A stretch of 64,000 bases of DNA, taken from positions 7,355,671-7,419,670 of the forward strand of contig NC_087064.1 of the NCBI RefSeq assembly GCF_963678635.1, in the 5' to 3' direction. The notes below the pieces were generated by a model, which was given only the letters and a program-made list of their open reading frames with translations, was not told the origin of the DNA and did not search any database. Position numbers and translations under genes: made by a program. This stretch comes from Symsagittifera roscoffensis (Eukaryota > Xenacoelomorpha > Acoela > Convolutidae). This document shows positions 26,812 to 39,410 of the stretch, in pieces; position 1 is the stretch's first letter, and the number at the start of each line of letters is the position of its first letter.

Positions 26812-29806
26812 TACATGTTTTTATGGCGCTCCTGGGTGTTATTCTTTTATAACATCATGACCGGCGGAACCGTTAACGAGCACTCCGCGCCGAGCGGATG
26901 CTCACATTAACGCCCTTAATAGGCCTAAACCGCCGGGGCGGAAGGGTAGTTCGGAACGCGGAGGCCTTCCGGATTGCCGTGAATAGTTTTTTAACCTAGT
27001 TAAGACCGAAAATTCACGAACCAGGAAGGGTGGGGGGATCGGCCATTCCCTCATCCCCTGAGTGGTTTGTGACCAAAAACACTTAAAGATATAAGTAAAA
27101 CCAAACAAAAAGTAGTATAGTACCCAAGAAAAACAAAAAACATAAAAAATAACCGAAAAAACCAAAAACAGTAAAAAAGTAAAAAATCAGTAGAAATCAT
27201 CCCCCCAGACAAGATGTGATTCAACCCCCCCGTTTGTTGTTGATAAATATATTGTGGTTACAGGCATTTATATCAGTCAGGATCGTTACGATCAATTTTG
27301 TGGCCCGTTTGTGAGGCTTGTACTGTAGGGTTATTTGAGCATTTAAGCACGTTAATGATAAATTGCGCTCAATCCGGAAGGGTCAGCTGATTTGCGCTCA
27401 ATTCGGAAGGGTCCTGGGTGAAGACCGATCCGGCAAGCAGTACAAGGAGCAACAAGAAGGGGCTCAACGACAACAACAATCGACTGTTGGGTATCGTTAA
27501 CAAGTTTTGTATCCCTTTTGGTACAAAAAGTAAGATAGTAATCTGTGGGGGGCTCGACAGTGCTGCACTGTAGTGACCCTTCACCGAACTGCGAATATCC
27601 GAGTTAAGCACCTTAATTCGGATAATAAACAAACCCGGAGGGGTATAGTATTACTAATATTATTACTTATATAGCCTATATTAATAGTCTTATATCGTTT
27701 TTCAGTGAAAAACAACGAAAACAGACCGGTTTTTAGGGTCAAAATAGCGATATTTTGATCCCCCCACAAGTCGCGATTTTTGAGATATCGATATTTTTTG
27801 AAACGGAAAAAAGCGCTAAGTTAGTGTGTTACATCGTAACTGCACTACTGTAATAAGTAGAACCGGTTAACTTTAGTTCGGAAGTGGTTGGAACTAGTTT
27901 GGTACCAAAAACCAAATTTTCCCATTTTTTGATAGTAAGAAACACTATAAAATCAGAAAATTTTTTGAAATCTTTGAGTTAGGACAGTAAAAAAATAATT
28001 GTTCGGACAACGTCCACTAGTGAACCTACGAGTTTTAAAACCCGCTACCCGAAAGCCTTCCGGGTTGCAGAGAAATCGAACATAACGTGTTTGATTTGGT
28101 GGATTCATCAATCCGGAGGGGTCCAGGTAGCATAGTTTTTCGAAAATTTTTTCTGCAAAAGCGTTTTAGATCGGGTCTTTTGCATTGAACTAGAATAGTA
28201 TAACCTTTTGAGCTCAGATCAATAATTTTTAGGTCGGAAGGACCAGATTTGCGGAAAAAGTTAGGCGGAACCTATAAGAGAGAAAATTTTTGAGTTTGGA
28301 AAAAAGACGTTTTGGTTAATAACTTTGGAACTACAGAGCATATCGAGTTGATCTTGGTACCAATAGATCAGAGATTAGCTGTTAGCTGAGCTTACTGACA
28401 GGATCGGGAAATTTCCCGGAAAAACGAGCGAGAAAATTTTTTGAGATTGTTTTTAGCAAAATTACACAAATCCGGAGGGGTACACCCTTCACGTTTTATA
28501 AATTTTTCTGAAAAATCCTTATACCCCTACCAAAAGTTGATAGCGATTGAACTAAGTAACTTAGGACAGTTCTAGACAAAAAGGGGGGGCTGAAGGCACA
28601 AGACAACCATAATAGAGTCGAAATTAGGCAAGTGATAAGACCCTTCACCGTTAGTGTGAATTGTCAAATAAGTGCCTTAACTTCAATCCGGAGGGGTCTA
28701 GGAAAGTACCCTATACCCTTCCCAGTTAATTCAAACAGCATAAAAGCAACGCAGAACGTATCCGGAGGGGTATAAGCTGAAATTAAGAAAACTACGAAAA
28801 GCTACTTTGACAGAGCTAAGGGCTCCGAATCCGGAGGGGTTTACTTTCCACAAAACAGGAGGGGTCCGAATCCGGAGGGGTCTTATAGTTGCTAATTCAG
28901 AGGGGTCCAAATCCGGAGGGGTCTTATAGTAACCAACTCAGAGGGGTCCAAATCCGGAGGGGTCTAGATTCTATCAATCCGGAAGGGTACTATTTGTGCC
29001 AATCCGGAGGGGTATTATTTTATTAAAGGACTTAGGTAGACGAAAGAAAGACTAAAAAGTGAGAGGTATTAGGTTATTAGCACACAGGCTAGGTATCAGT
29101 GACTGCACTGGTAACTTGCCTTTCAATAAGAACCAGACTAATACAAAACAGGTCCGAACTCGGATATTCGCGACACTAAGTCTAAATTAAAAAGAGCGTG
29201 ATTCATTGGTGTGGATTGAAACATAATACGTTTTTGGGAAAAGTGACTGCCCTGAGGATTTTAGTAGGTCTAGCTCGGGCAGTCCGAAGGCAGATAGGTA
29301 ACACAGTACTCGGTGGGTGCAATAGACGCCCACTTGAGAAAATTACTGCCTTCAAAGTTTTGTCTGTTTGGTGCAGCACCGAGCAGGGAAAACTTTTTCT
29401 TTAAAAGACAGGTTCGATTATTGTACTGCGACCGACTAAGAGTACAAGACACATACGTTTTTTTATATAATACTTTCATATTGTGTCAATATATATTATT
29501 TGTTTTTGATTTTAAATCAACATAAACTGTGCTTGATCGGGTAGTGAATACGCTATCTTTTAAATTGACTGATAACATCATATTGTGCTAGTTTTCAAAT
29601 CTTACCACCGATATTCGGTTAGTGTGAATAAATTTTATACAAACTGTACTCTGACAACATACAGGGATTCGTGGTCACTATTTAATAGAATCTGGTGAAA
29701 TTTATTGTGTTGTGTCATTATTATTGTTAATAAAACTATAAGGAATTGAGTTAAGTATAGGCATTAATCGAGTTAAGTATAGTCATTAAAAAGTGACAAA
29801 TAGAGA
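26812..29806 (+). other. 3-kb untranslated leader of element B
   Basis: No ORF with a counterpart in other copies; frames up to 70 codons near 29200-29520 look like chance. It includes a bulged hairpin (26878-26903, GAGCA-C-TCCGC pairing with GCGGATGCTC) and many CCGGAGGGG motifs. The primer-binding site could not be assigned with confidence. The leader would carry packaging and primer-binding functions. Confidence 0.8.
27370..29015 (+). repeat. Dispersed AATCCGGAGGGGTC motif array in the leader
   Basis: A 13-14 bp motif recurs about 17 times. Single copies with variants lie near 27373, 27400, 27633, 28111, 28471, 28685 and 28764. A dense cluster spans 28825-29010, including variants TTCAGAGGGGTCC and CTCAGAGGGGTCC. 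A copy with AAGGG lies in each LTR. The spacing is irregular, so this is not a simple tandem repeat; it looks like an array of binding sites or short RNA elements. Confidence 0.75.
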
Positions 29807-32800
29807 ATGAGTCTAGACAAGTCAAGGATACCAAAACGAGGTAATAGCTCTAGGAAATTCATACCTGAAAAGCAAAGAAAAACGATGACCGATCCTTTTG
29901 TGGATTGGATCAAGCGATCCCGGTCCGATAAAGAGGAGACGGTTTCAGGCAGAATGGTTGAAACGAGAAGTCAGAAGACCTCAGAAGAGCGAAGAGAACT
30001 GTTAGAAGTGGAGGTCAATACGGACCATACCATGAACGACAACCAGGGAGTAAATGGACTGGAAGGGAGAGGCAGAAGGCTGGCGAGTGAATCTACTCCG
30101 GTAGAACAAGGCCACGATTTTGCCACTTCCACCGGGACATTGGATCGGGAAGAGATGTCGGAACTGTCCGACATCTCAACTGAAGTAGCGGCAACTAGAA
30201 GATCTCCGACAGGCAACACTATGATGGCAAGCGGAACTGGGAAGCAAACAACGTCGTCATCGTTCTCAGAAAGAATGAAGAACACCTTAGGAAACTTCTT
30301 TCCATTCAGCATGGGAGGAGGAGCAGGAAACGATGGTGAGTCCCAGGAGGATGAGGAAGATGAAGAAGAGCAAGGGGACTTTGGATCTCAAGTCAGCCTC
30401 AATAGTTCGATCCAGGAGAGTGAGGCACACGTCGGAAGAGAGACTGGAACCATGGACAAATTTGGTGTAGTGACAACGATAAGCAAGGAGGCAAACACAC
30501 CGGGCCAGTCAAAGGACTTCGCGATTAGGACAAGTTCGGATCCACAACCTGAAGAGAGTAGAACCAGAGGGCTAGGCAATGCGTTAATGGATCCAGAAAT
30601 AAATAATGAAAAGACGTTGAAGCAGAGAGTCAAGGCCCGGATCTCGACAAACACGAAGTTACCTGGGACCGACAGGGTTACACCTCCACTAGTGACGCCA
30701 CTCGTGGATAACGGGGCAGCACTAGAGGAAGCCTTAAACAACATAGTGGGCAGTTTAGGAGAACAAAATGAACAGATGTCGATAAGGATGAGTGAACTAG
30801 AAAGAGCAGTTCACATGGAAAGAGAAAGTCTGCGGGAAGAAATAAACCGCAACAGACAAGAAGTTGGCAGGAGCGAAAAACGCTTGAAAGAAAGAACGGA
30901 CGAACATATGACGAGGAACTTGTCGCGAATGACAAGAGAGGCGGAACAGAGGGAGTTACGCTTAAGAGCCGACATGGAGAAGTTAAGAATTCAGCAACAG
31001 CAGTCTCTTGGGTCTCTTGACACAAAGATAGACGCGATGATGGAGAGGCGAACTCAGGCTATCATGGATAGGTTGGACGGGCTACTAAGCAGCAAGAGTG
31101 GACCAGAAGAAGGAGAGCCGAACTCGGGAGGTCCCAGCAGGGAACCGAGGGTGAACTTCAATGAACATCAAAGGAGGAGGACGGATGGATCCACTAGAGG
31201 CAGGGGCAGTTCATCAGGCTATGCCACAAGGGGTAATACAGCATGGGGCCCGAACAGTAGAGCAAATTCAACGGGGAACAGACAGACCTCTAACGAACGA
31301 CCAACGCAAGGCACACATGCGACTGGGAGAAGTGATTCCGGCAACAGGGGGCATGCAAGCCCGAAGAGGAGTCATGTAGGTCAAGAGGGAAACACTCACG
31401 GCGATTCGGATTGCAGGGATGCACCTCATACAGAGCCTTCGACGAGGTGTGAGGACACTCAAGCAGGACACTCAAGGGATGCTACATCAATGGCCACAGC
31501 ATTTGAACCCCTAAACAGGTCTTTGGAGACATTCCTGACAAGGTTATCAAGAACCAATGAACGCAGTGAGAAGTCCAGAAGAGTCTTTAAGAAACCAAGA
31601 TGCTACAAAGACGAATCTGATGGCTGTATTGATACCTGGATAGAGGTAATGAAGCTGCATTTCGAGGTAGAGGACTTGTCGGAGAGACAGGAATGCAGTG
31701 CGCTCACCAGCAACTTGGAAGGGACAGCCCTGAACTGTGTCATGGCCAAGAAACAATATCAACGTGACACTGCTGAAAAAATCTTCGAAATCTTGTTAAA
31801 CCGTTTCGGATCAGGGGTGCAGGGGCACCAGGCGATGATGCGCTTCGAGAAACGGAGGCAACGAGAAGATGAAACAATAGACAAGTTTCTCGATGATTTG
31901 GAAATGCTGAGAAGACGCAGCCAACCGGACGAGTCAAACCGAAGGATGAACCTGGCCGTAGCCTCAAAATTCATCGATGGTGTGAAAAATGATGAACTTC
32001 GTACGATGCTAGCAACGCATTACACACCACTATCAACTAATGCGCCAACACCGGAGGAGTTGAGGCTCAAATCAAAAGAGTATCTTTTGTTGAAACCTCC
32101 TTCGAGATCTGGATATTACAAGAAAAATTATGGAAATTTTAACAACGGACCAGCAAACCAAGGGAACAATTGGTACAAACCGAGGGATGATATGGACAAG
32201 AGACGTTCTTGTGCTAATTGCAGTTCAACAGACCATCATGTGTCAGCATGCCCAGCTTACAAACAAGGCATGAAAGCAGTAGGCTTTAGCCTCGAGGACG
32301 AAGATGCGTCAGAGTTGGATCACGAGGATTTCATGAGAGGGGTAATTGCGAAATTCGGCCCGAGGTGTTTCTTTTGTAACTTGGAAGGTCATTTTAAATC
32401 AGATTGTCCGCAATTCTGGGATGCAGTGGCAGACATCAAGCATCCAAGACATGAAGAAGCTTTGTCAGGAGTGAAAGCCAGCAAGGCTCGACTTTTGAGT
32501 GAAGCGGAGGCACGCAGAAAGGATAAAGCTCAAGAGCTGGTAGCAAAGAAGATGCAAGCGGTAACAGAAGAAGCACGTGAACCGGAACCAGCAACTGCGG
32601 CCGATGACTTCAAAATCGATTATAGGGCAGCTGCGAGGGATGCTATAAATAGAGTACAACAGGAACTAGTGACGAAAGAGATTGAACAAAAGGTGAAACT
32701 CGAGCTGGAGAATGAAAAATTACAGGAGCAATTGAACGCCTTCGAAGCAACGGAAGTTGAAGAGGCAAAAGCACCAAGCAGCTTGAGTATGAAACTTAAT

Positions 32801-34744
32801 GTTATCTCTGGTCAGAGGTTCGGTATGGCACCGCAAGGATATAAAATACAGTCGATAATCTCGGTGGCAGGGCATCAGGTAATCAGAAATCTGAGTGAGC
32901 CGTCTGAGTTCACTTTGATGCATTTGGACTCATATGCAGACTATCTGAGGCAGATGGAGCCACGCACCGAGTCGAGGGCTGTGAGGGCACTACTAACGAC
33001 GGGTGGCCCTCGCACGAAGAAACTTCATGGACGCTACCTAGAAGTCTATGGGCCGTATCAAGTGATGCTGAACGTGGATGGGATCAGTATCTACACCAGG
33101 ACTTATGTAACAACGGATGATGACCAAATAGGGCAGATCTATTTGGGAGAAGAGGAACTCATGGTCCGCAGGATAGGCCATGACGCCATGATGGAACAAG
33201 ACGCAGTACACATTGGATATGAAGCAGATGTGACAGCACATCTGCTCGACACCAACGGAACAAAAATCGGAGTCACAGGGCTTCTGGACACAGGAGCGGT
33301 AGTGAGTGTGATGCCGATAAAAACTTGGGAAAGAATGGGCTTCACGCGGGAAGATCTAATTCCAACGAATCTCCGACTGGCCGCAGCCAATCAAGGAGCC
33401 ATCTACGTAGCCGGAAGAACACCGACAACGGTCCTTCACATGGGAGGACGAGATCTTTGGATGAGCTTCCTGGTGGTAGAGAATCAGGACGATGCCGACC
33501 AATTCATCTTGGGCAGAGATTTTGTCAGGAATTTTGACGTGATGATTGATTTGAACAACGGTCTGATACGGATTAGAAACCCGGACCGAAAGTATGTTAA
33601 GAGACCAACTAATAGGATAATAACAGACGGAAATAAGGTACCAGTTTTTTTGGATAGAAAAGTAAAATTAAAACCAGGACAAGCTGTAGTAGCAATTTTT
33701 AGAATGAGAAATTTAAATTCGTTGAGTGATAGTAAACAGGTTTGCTTGGTACCAAATCCAAATAGTCAGAGTTCGGTGATTTTCGGCCGGAGCTTCTCGG
33801 TAACGCGAAACGGACTGTGTGTCAGTGTGTTGTTGAACACACTGGACACCACGGTTTCAATCCAGCGTGGAAAGAAGCTTGGCTACGCTTTGCCGATGAG
33901 GACCGACTATGAGGAGACACAAAACTTGAAGAAATATAGTGTGAAAGACTGTCCTTATCATGCAAATAAAGATAAAATTTTAAAGAGAATCAATGAATTA
34001 AAATCTATTCATAAATTGTTTTCAATGAAATCCGAAACGGACGACGGCTTATCAAGCTGCTCGAATTTTCCGGAACGCCCCTCGTCATATGAACTAGATT
34101 CTGACAAACCGGTTTTGCCAGAAATAGAACATTTAAAAGGGAAAATAGGTGAGGGAGATTTTGAAAAATTGCGGGACCTCCTAAATCGGAACGCCGAGGT
34201 ATTTTCAAAACATAAGGCGGACATCGGTTGCTGTAATTTCGTCGAACACGAAATCGAACTAGAAGAGGGCGCCGTTCCCCATAGGGAAGGCGCAAGGCGA
34301 ATGATGCCACATAAATCGGAAGCGTGCCGAGCGGAAATAGAAATGTTGCTTGAATACGACATGATAGAACCCTCGAAATCGCCATGGGCTTGCGGAGTAG
34401 TAATGGCGAAAAAGAAAGGGGGGCAGCTTAGATTTTGTTGCGACTTTCGTTACTTGAACGCGGTAACGATAAAAGATGCGTACCCGATACCGCGAATAGA
34501 CGAGAGCCTATCTAAACTTGGTGATGCCAAGTTCTTCACCACATTGGACTTAGGTTCTGCCTTCTGGCAGGTTCCTTTGCGGAAAAATGATAGGGAAAAA
34601 ACCGGTTTCGCGTGCGAATTGGGGTTGTACCAGTGGAAGAGGATGCCCTTCGGCTTGTGCAATGCAACAGCAACTTTTCAAAGGTTGATGGCTCAGGCTT
34701 TGACAGGAGTGACCAAAAAGTACGGGAATCTCTTTATGTGCTAG
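29807..34744 (+). pseudogene. ORF1 first part: Gag, protease and N-terminal RT (element B), ended by a stop in the RT active site
   Basis: The ATG at 29807 follows the leader and gives the only full view of the gag N-terminus in this family: a basic start, a long acidic low-complexity region, a coiled coil (about 30730-31090), an Arg/Gly/Ser-rich stretch (31140-31480), the capsid-like region (about 31570-32030), CCHC knuckles at 32210-32251 and 32366-32407, and the protease with DTGA at 33287. RT follows until TAG at 34742-34744, which replaces the Tyr codon of the YVDD motif seen in element A. The next codons read VDD in the same frame, so this is a single nonsense substitution in the catalytic site. 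Gag and protease could still be made. Confidence 0.9.
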
Positions 34745-37594
34745 GTGGATGACGTAGTCATAGCGACACCGACCCTGGAGGATCACATTGATCGGCTCGA
34801 TGAGGTCTTTGGATGCATGAAAAGAGCAGGATTAGAGTGCAAACCATCAAAATGTGAAATCCTTAGGGATTCGATAAAGTACCTAGGGAGGATGGTAGAC
34901 AGGCATGGTGTGAGGCCACATCCGGAAGCAGTAGAGGCTGTGCTGACATGGAAGGCTCCGAGGACGGACACACAGCTAATGAGCTTCCTGGGGTTTGCCA
35001 ATTATTACCGTGAATTCATTAAAGGATATGCGGATAAGGTGTACCCGATGCAGAAGCTGATGCGCAACAAAGGGAAAAAGTTCGAATGGAACGATGAGGC
35101 ACAGGTTGCTTTCGAGAACATAAAGCGGGAACTGTGCGAAGCGCCAGTGCTGGGCATGCCTACAGAAAAGGGCATGTATGTTCTCGACACAGACGCATCG
35201 GTGGTGGCCATCTCAGGAATCTTGCATCAAGAGCAAGAATGGAATGGAATAACAGTTCTCCGTCCCATTGCATACGGCAGCAAAGTCTTGAGTGACACAG
35301 AGATGAAATATGGCGCACCAAAAGCAGAAATGTTTGCAGTAGTCACCTTTGTGGAGAAGTACCGTGCATACTTGGGGAGCGCTCCCTTCAAGTTACGCGT
35401 GGACAACAGAGCTTTATCCTGGTTGAAGACCTACTCGATGGATCAGAGTTATATTGGTAGATGGATAGTAAGATTGGATGGCTACCATATGATAATCGAA
35501 CATAGGATGCGTGACAAACACCAGAATGCTGACAGCCTCAGCAAGAAAACTGAGTTCTATGAAAGATTGGAGCAGAAGCAGGCCAATCAGGCGGAAATAA
35601 AGGAGGGATTCTCGTTTTTGGACAAAGAAACTTATGAAGCGCTTCCCTTAACGAGATGGTTGGATAAATCAGGACATCCAATTCCAGGGCACCCTGAGTT
35701 ACCTGTAGAGAAAGCAGCCGAGATAAAGATCCTGTCCAAGGAAGATCCGGTCCCCTTGGATTTGTTGCTGCGCTCGAACCTGGTCGAGCAAGAACTCTCT
35801 CGCATGAATATAAACAGCCTCTCATTATGGGATAAAACGGTGCAAGTCACACCACAAGTAATGCGGATGCTGGGTGGATTGTTAGAAAGAGAAGTGACCA
35901 GAGATGACCCCGAGTGGACAGCAGCAGTGGCATCGCTAACAGTCAGTGAGGTGAAGATCATGCCGTCCAGACGACAGCACGAAGAGAACGAAAGGGATTG
36001 TAGGACAATAGTTCAGCAACTAGTATCCTCAATACCCCAGGACATTTTAACAAGTACTTCTTACGGACAGAAAGAACAGGGGAGCAGCAAGCGAAAGAAA
36101 ACCGTCACCTTTGTAGACCGGGATAAAGAGGGTGAAGTTGTAGAACAAAATCTGCCGCAAGACTATTTGTCCGGGGAGAAGGATGAGGAGAAGAACCAGC
36201 GATCACAAGATCAACACCCGGGACAAGGAAATTTGTCCGGGGAGTCTGAGATAAACGAGGAAATTCCTGATGAGAGACAGGACCCAGAGAACAAGGTTTT
36301 GTCCGGGGAGTTCAGGTGGATGCGAAGAAAGCACAGACATGATCTGGAGGAGCGTGCAGTCTCCAGCACAACCTCTTCGACGGATGATGCTTCCCGAAAC
36401 TCAGGAATGGACACCTATTCAGACAGGAACTCGAGTTCGGGATCCGAACTGTCAGAACTGGCGATACACACGCTACTAGTGGAAACTCGGGCGAGAGACC
36501 TGGACAGAGAGGTGTACCAGGATCCTGACAGTGATCGCTACCTAATACCAAGCGAAAGAGTCTTTGACAACGCAGCGGATGACTTAGAAACGATAGCGGT
36601 ATCGAAACGTTCGATAAGCCTGTTGCCGCAGAAAGAGATAGTCAGGACTGATCTTCAGCCGTTTCAGCAAGAAACACAACCGCTGGCGAAGATATGGTGC
36701 GTTAAGATGGAAGAAGACACACATCAGCCCAACGAGCTGAATAGTCAGATGAGAGTCATGAAGACGTACTTGAAGGCGAGATACAGACTCTCGGACCTTC
36801 TAAGGGCGCAGAGAAATGATCGCATGACAAGCAACCTAAAAAGGTGGATAGAAAACGGTGCACCTGACAAAGGTGACCTAGAAGAAGATAGCTATAGGAT
36901 CCTGAGACAATACTTCATGCAGAAGGAGGTGAGATTATATCTGAACAAGGACGGGATCGTGGCTTGCAGGAGAAGAGAAGAAGACAAGGTCTTATACAAA
37001 TATAACACGATAGTGTTGCCGCAACTCTATCAGACAGAACTATTATTCAGGTCGCATGATCAGATGGGCCATCAAGGGATCGACAAAGTGTATCAGAGGA
37101 TCCTGAAGCGCTTTGAGTGGCCTGGAATGAAAAAGGCATGTGAGAAATGGGTAAAAGCGTGCCTGTCATGCCAACAGGTCAAGGATCCAAGGAAATTACG
37201 ATTTCCTTTACAATCGATTGAGTCGTCTGAATTCAACGAGGTGGTGCAGATAGATCACCAAAAGATATGCATGACAGACAGCGGTTATAACCAAGTCTTG
37301 GTCATGATAGATCACTTCACGAAGTATGCAGAGGCCGTGCCCTGCATAACAGCCTCGGCGGAAGAGACATGCGACCACCTGATCAACACGTGGATAGCAA
37401 GACATGGTTGTCCAATGACGTTTCAATCGGATAATGGAACAGCTTTCGTAGGAGAGCTTACGAAAGAGCTTATGAGACGCTCACAGGTCGCTCAGGCTCA
37501 CTCCACGACATACCACCCTCAAACGAATGGCTTAGTGGAAAGACAGAAAAGGACGTTAGTGTCGATGCTGAGGGTATATGTTCCAGGTACATGA
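34745..37594 (+). pseudogene. ORF1 second part: rest of RT, RNase H and integrase (element B)
   Basis: Same frame as the first part, after the TAG. RT starts at VDD, RNase H spans about 35160-35480, and an acidic linker holds three LSGE repeats. Integrase has an H-x4-H (about 37053) and an intact CLSC, then catalytic D at 37253, D at 37430 and E at 37538 (D-x35-E). The frame is lost near 37579 by a 1-nt deletion relative to element A, inside the region after the DDE core, and closes at 37594. Confidence 0.88.
36167..36310 (+). repeat. Three TTGTCCGGGGAG copies at exact 66-bp spacing (element B)
   Basis: Identical 12-mers at 36167-36178, 36233-36244 and 36299-36310, each read as LSGE. The bases between them are diverged, while the cores are unchanged. 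Element C has four related cores at 42-bp spacing in the same linker and element A two at 51 bp; all spacings are multiples of three. Confidence 0.85.
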
Positions 37595-38103
37595 CCGATT
37601 GGGACAGATACCTTCCACAGGTGATGGGAGCTTATAATAGCACGCAACACTCCACCACTGGGGTCAGTCCACACATGATGCGGACGGGGCACGAGAAGTC
37701 TTTACCCTTGACATTCTTCTACCCAGAGTATGAGGGAAAGAAGACATCTCCACAGGTTTACGTAAGGGATGTGATCAGACGTCAACAGGAGTTGAACGAT
37801 CTGTGCAGACGAAATACTCAGCAAGCACAGGCAAGGCAAAGGAAAAGATTCGACAAGAAAGCAGCTGGCGCAAAAGCTTACTTGGTGGGAGACTATGTAT
37901 GGGTATTTCAGAACGTTATACCACCGAAAGGGACAAAGAAACTTCTAAAGAAATGGAGGGGACCCTTCATGATTACGGAGGTGCACCAGGAGGGACGCTT
38001 TTATAGACTGAGTACTGGCCGAGCCGCCCACTACGAGAACATCAAGCCACACAATCCATCGACAGACACAATCCTGCAGACATGGAAGAAGGGGATTATC
38101 TAA
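37591..38103 (+). pseudogene. ORF1 third part: integrase C-terminus with GPF module (element B)
   Basis: Frame shifted from the previous part. It covers the end of integrase and the KKWRGPFMITEVH module that in Gypsy integrases follows the catalytic core. Another frame change near 38055 separates it from the acidic linker and macrodomain-like frame, and the frame closes at 38103. In element A these pieces are one continuous frame. Confidence 0.85.
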
Positions 38104-39410
38104 TGATGGATCCTGCTTGTGAGGTCAATGAAAAAGGCACCAGGGAGAAGAACGATGGAAACGAAGTCGTAGAGGAAGGTACGGATACACCATTGGACCT
38201 GGATCCAAACGAACAGATCGAAGCGGACGATGAAACCTTACCCTACGCAGAGGAAGATTGGCAGAATCCCGAACAGATAGAGGTTCCCAAGAACTTGGAA
38301 CCAGATCTTCCGTTCACGATGCGGACTCGTCAGAAGGACGGGACGAGACCAAGAAAGAAATACAATCCTTACGATGACGACTTTGTAGTGGATAGGATAG
38401 ATCTGAAGAGAATAGTGGAGGAAGTAGTGGGTTTAGAGGAAATAACCGTGTCACAAGACATTGACATAGTCGATGATCACAACGATGAGTGGGTTGACGA
38501 CTGGTCGAAACCCGAGGTAGAATTCGACGATGAGCAACAGCAGTCAAATGAACAGGACCTGACGAATCTGCGCGTCTTAGAGTGGCTGAACGAAATGACA
38601 TCAGACCCTAAAGAGACCAGCGTTACGATTCAAGACGTAGATCGCGAAAGCGCGAAATACAATAAGACCGAACGAGATGATTCTTCCTGGGCTGCCCAGG
38701 AAGGACAACTTCTCATTCCAGCTTCTAACCTTGACTTGATATCCGGTATGCGATCGACGGGGACGCCGATGGATGTTTTTGTCCGGGGAGTGGGGGTAGG
38801 ACTTACCCACACTGAAAACCTGATAATAAAAAAGTTGAGAATAGCAAGAGAAACAGGAGACTTAGAAGCAGAAACAGGCGAAGAACCTAAGAAACCTGAC
38901 ATAGGCAGGGTGGTTGAGTCATATTTTAACTTACCAAATGAATTTTCAAGTAACATAATACTAACAGACAGTGATTTCATACTCACAAACAGAACATGTG
39001 CGATAACAATCACCGCAGACATGAGTTTTAGGACAGCGTTAGCGGCAGATTTTAAGAGAGAATACAAAAACGTGGAATTCCTTTGGAAGCAAAGACCAGG
39101 GATAGGGGGCGTAGCAGCCTTACCTCCGGCGGTGTCGCAGATACCGGGAAAGTACTTATGCTTCTTGGTAACGAGGGCGACAGAGAAGCAGCACGTGGAC
39201 CCAGAAAACCTAGTCTTGTCTTTGACGAGGCTGAGGGACTTCCTTGTGGAAATGGACGTGAAGGAGCTCTCGCTTCCAGTGTACGATCCAAACAGAGGAA
39301 GACTGCATCCTCGGGAATTGTACGCGCTTGTACACGTGATATTCTCTGATACAAACATCTACATAAGACGACATCTACATAAGTATATCTACATAAGAAA
39401 TATTACTTAA
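38082..39410 (+). pseudogene. ORF1 fourth part: acidic linker and macrodomain-like region (element B)
   Basis: An acidic region (about 38140-38650) leads to the PPT-like block (38779) and the macrodomain-like domain (about 38955-39350). Its key blocks are ITDSDFIL, AITITADMSF, GKYLCFLVTR, LSLTRLRDFLVE and LSLPVYDPNRGRL. The last codons differ from A and C because ATCTACATAAG is present three times (39357, 39373, 39387), which shifts the final residues out of frame. The conservation relative to A (same blocks, many synonymous differences) shows that the domain was under selection before B inserted. Confidence 0.8.
38779..38817 (+). promoter_or_regulatory. Internal PPT-like motif before the macrodomain-like region (element B)
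   Basis: TTGTCCGGGGAG (38779-38790), then a G-rich stretch and ACTTACCCACAC. It matches element A 7686-7724 with hardly any change although flanking codons are diverged. The frame here is F-V-R-G, unlike the LSGE copies. Confidence 0.45.

Noticed and set aside
26824-26841. TGGCGCTCCTGGGTGTTA as a tRNA primer-binding site, 12 bp after the 5' LTR
   Set aside because: It opens with TGG, but the bases after the acceptor part do not resemble the T-arm sequence expected in a PBS. No tRNA match can be verified here.
28825-29010. CRISPR-like array
   Set aside because: The repeated word is short, spacing is irregular, and it sits in the leader of a eukaryotic LTR element.
29198-29525. Two plus-strand frames of about 70 codons in the leader of element B
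   Set aside because: No motif, overlapping frames and no counterpart elsewhere; likely chance.
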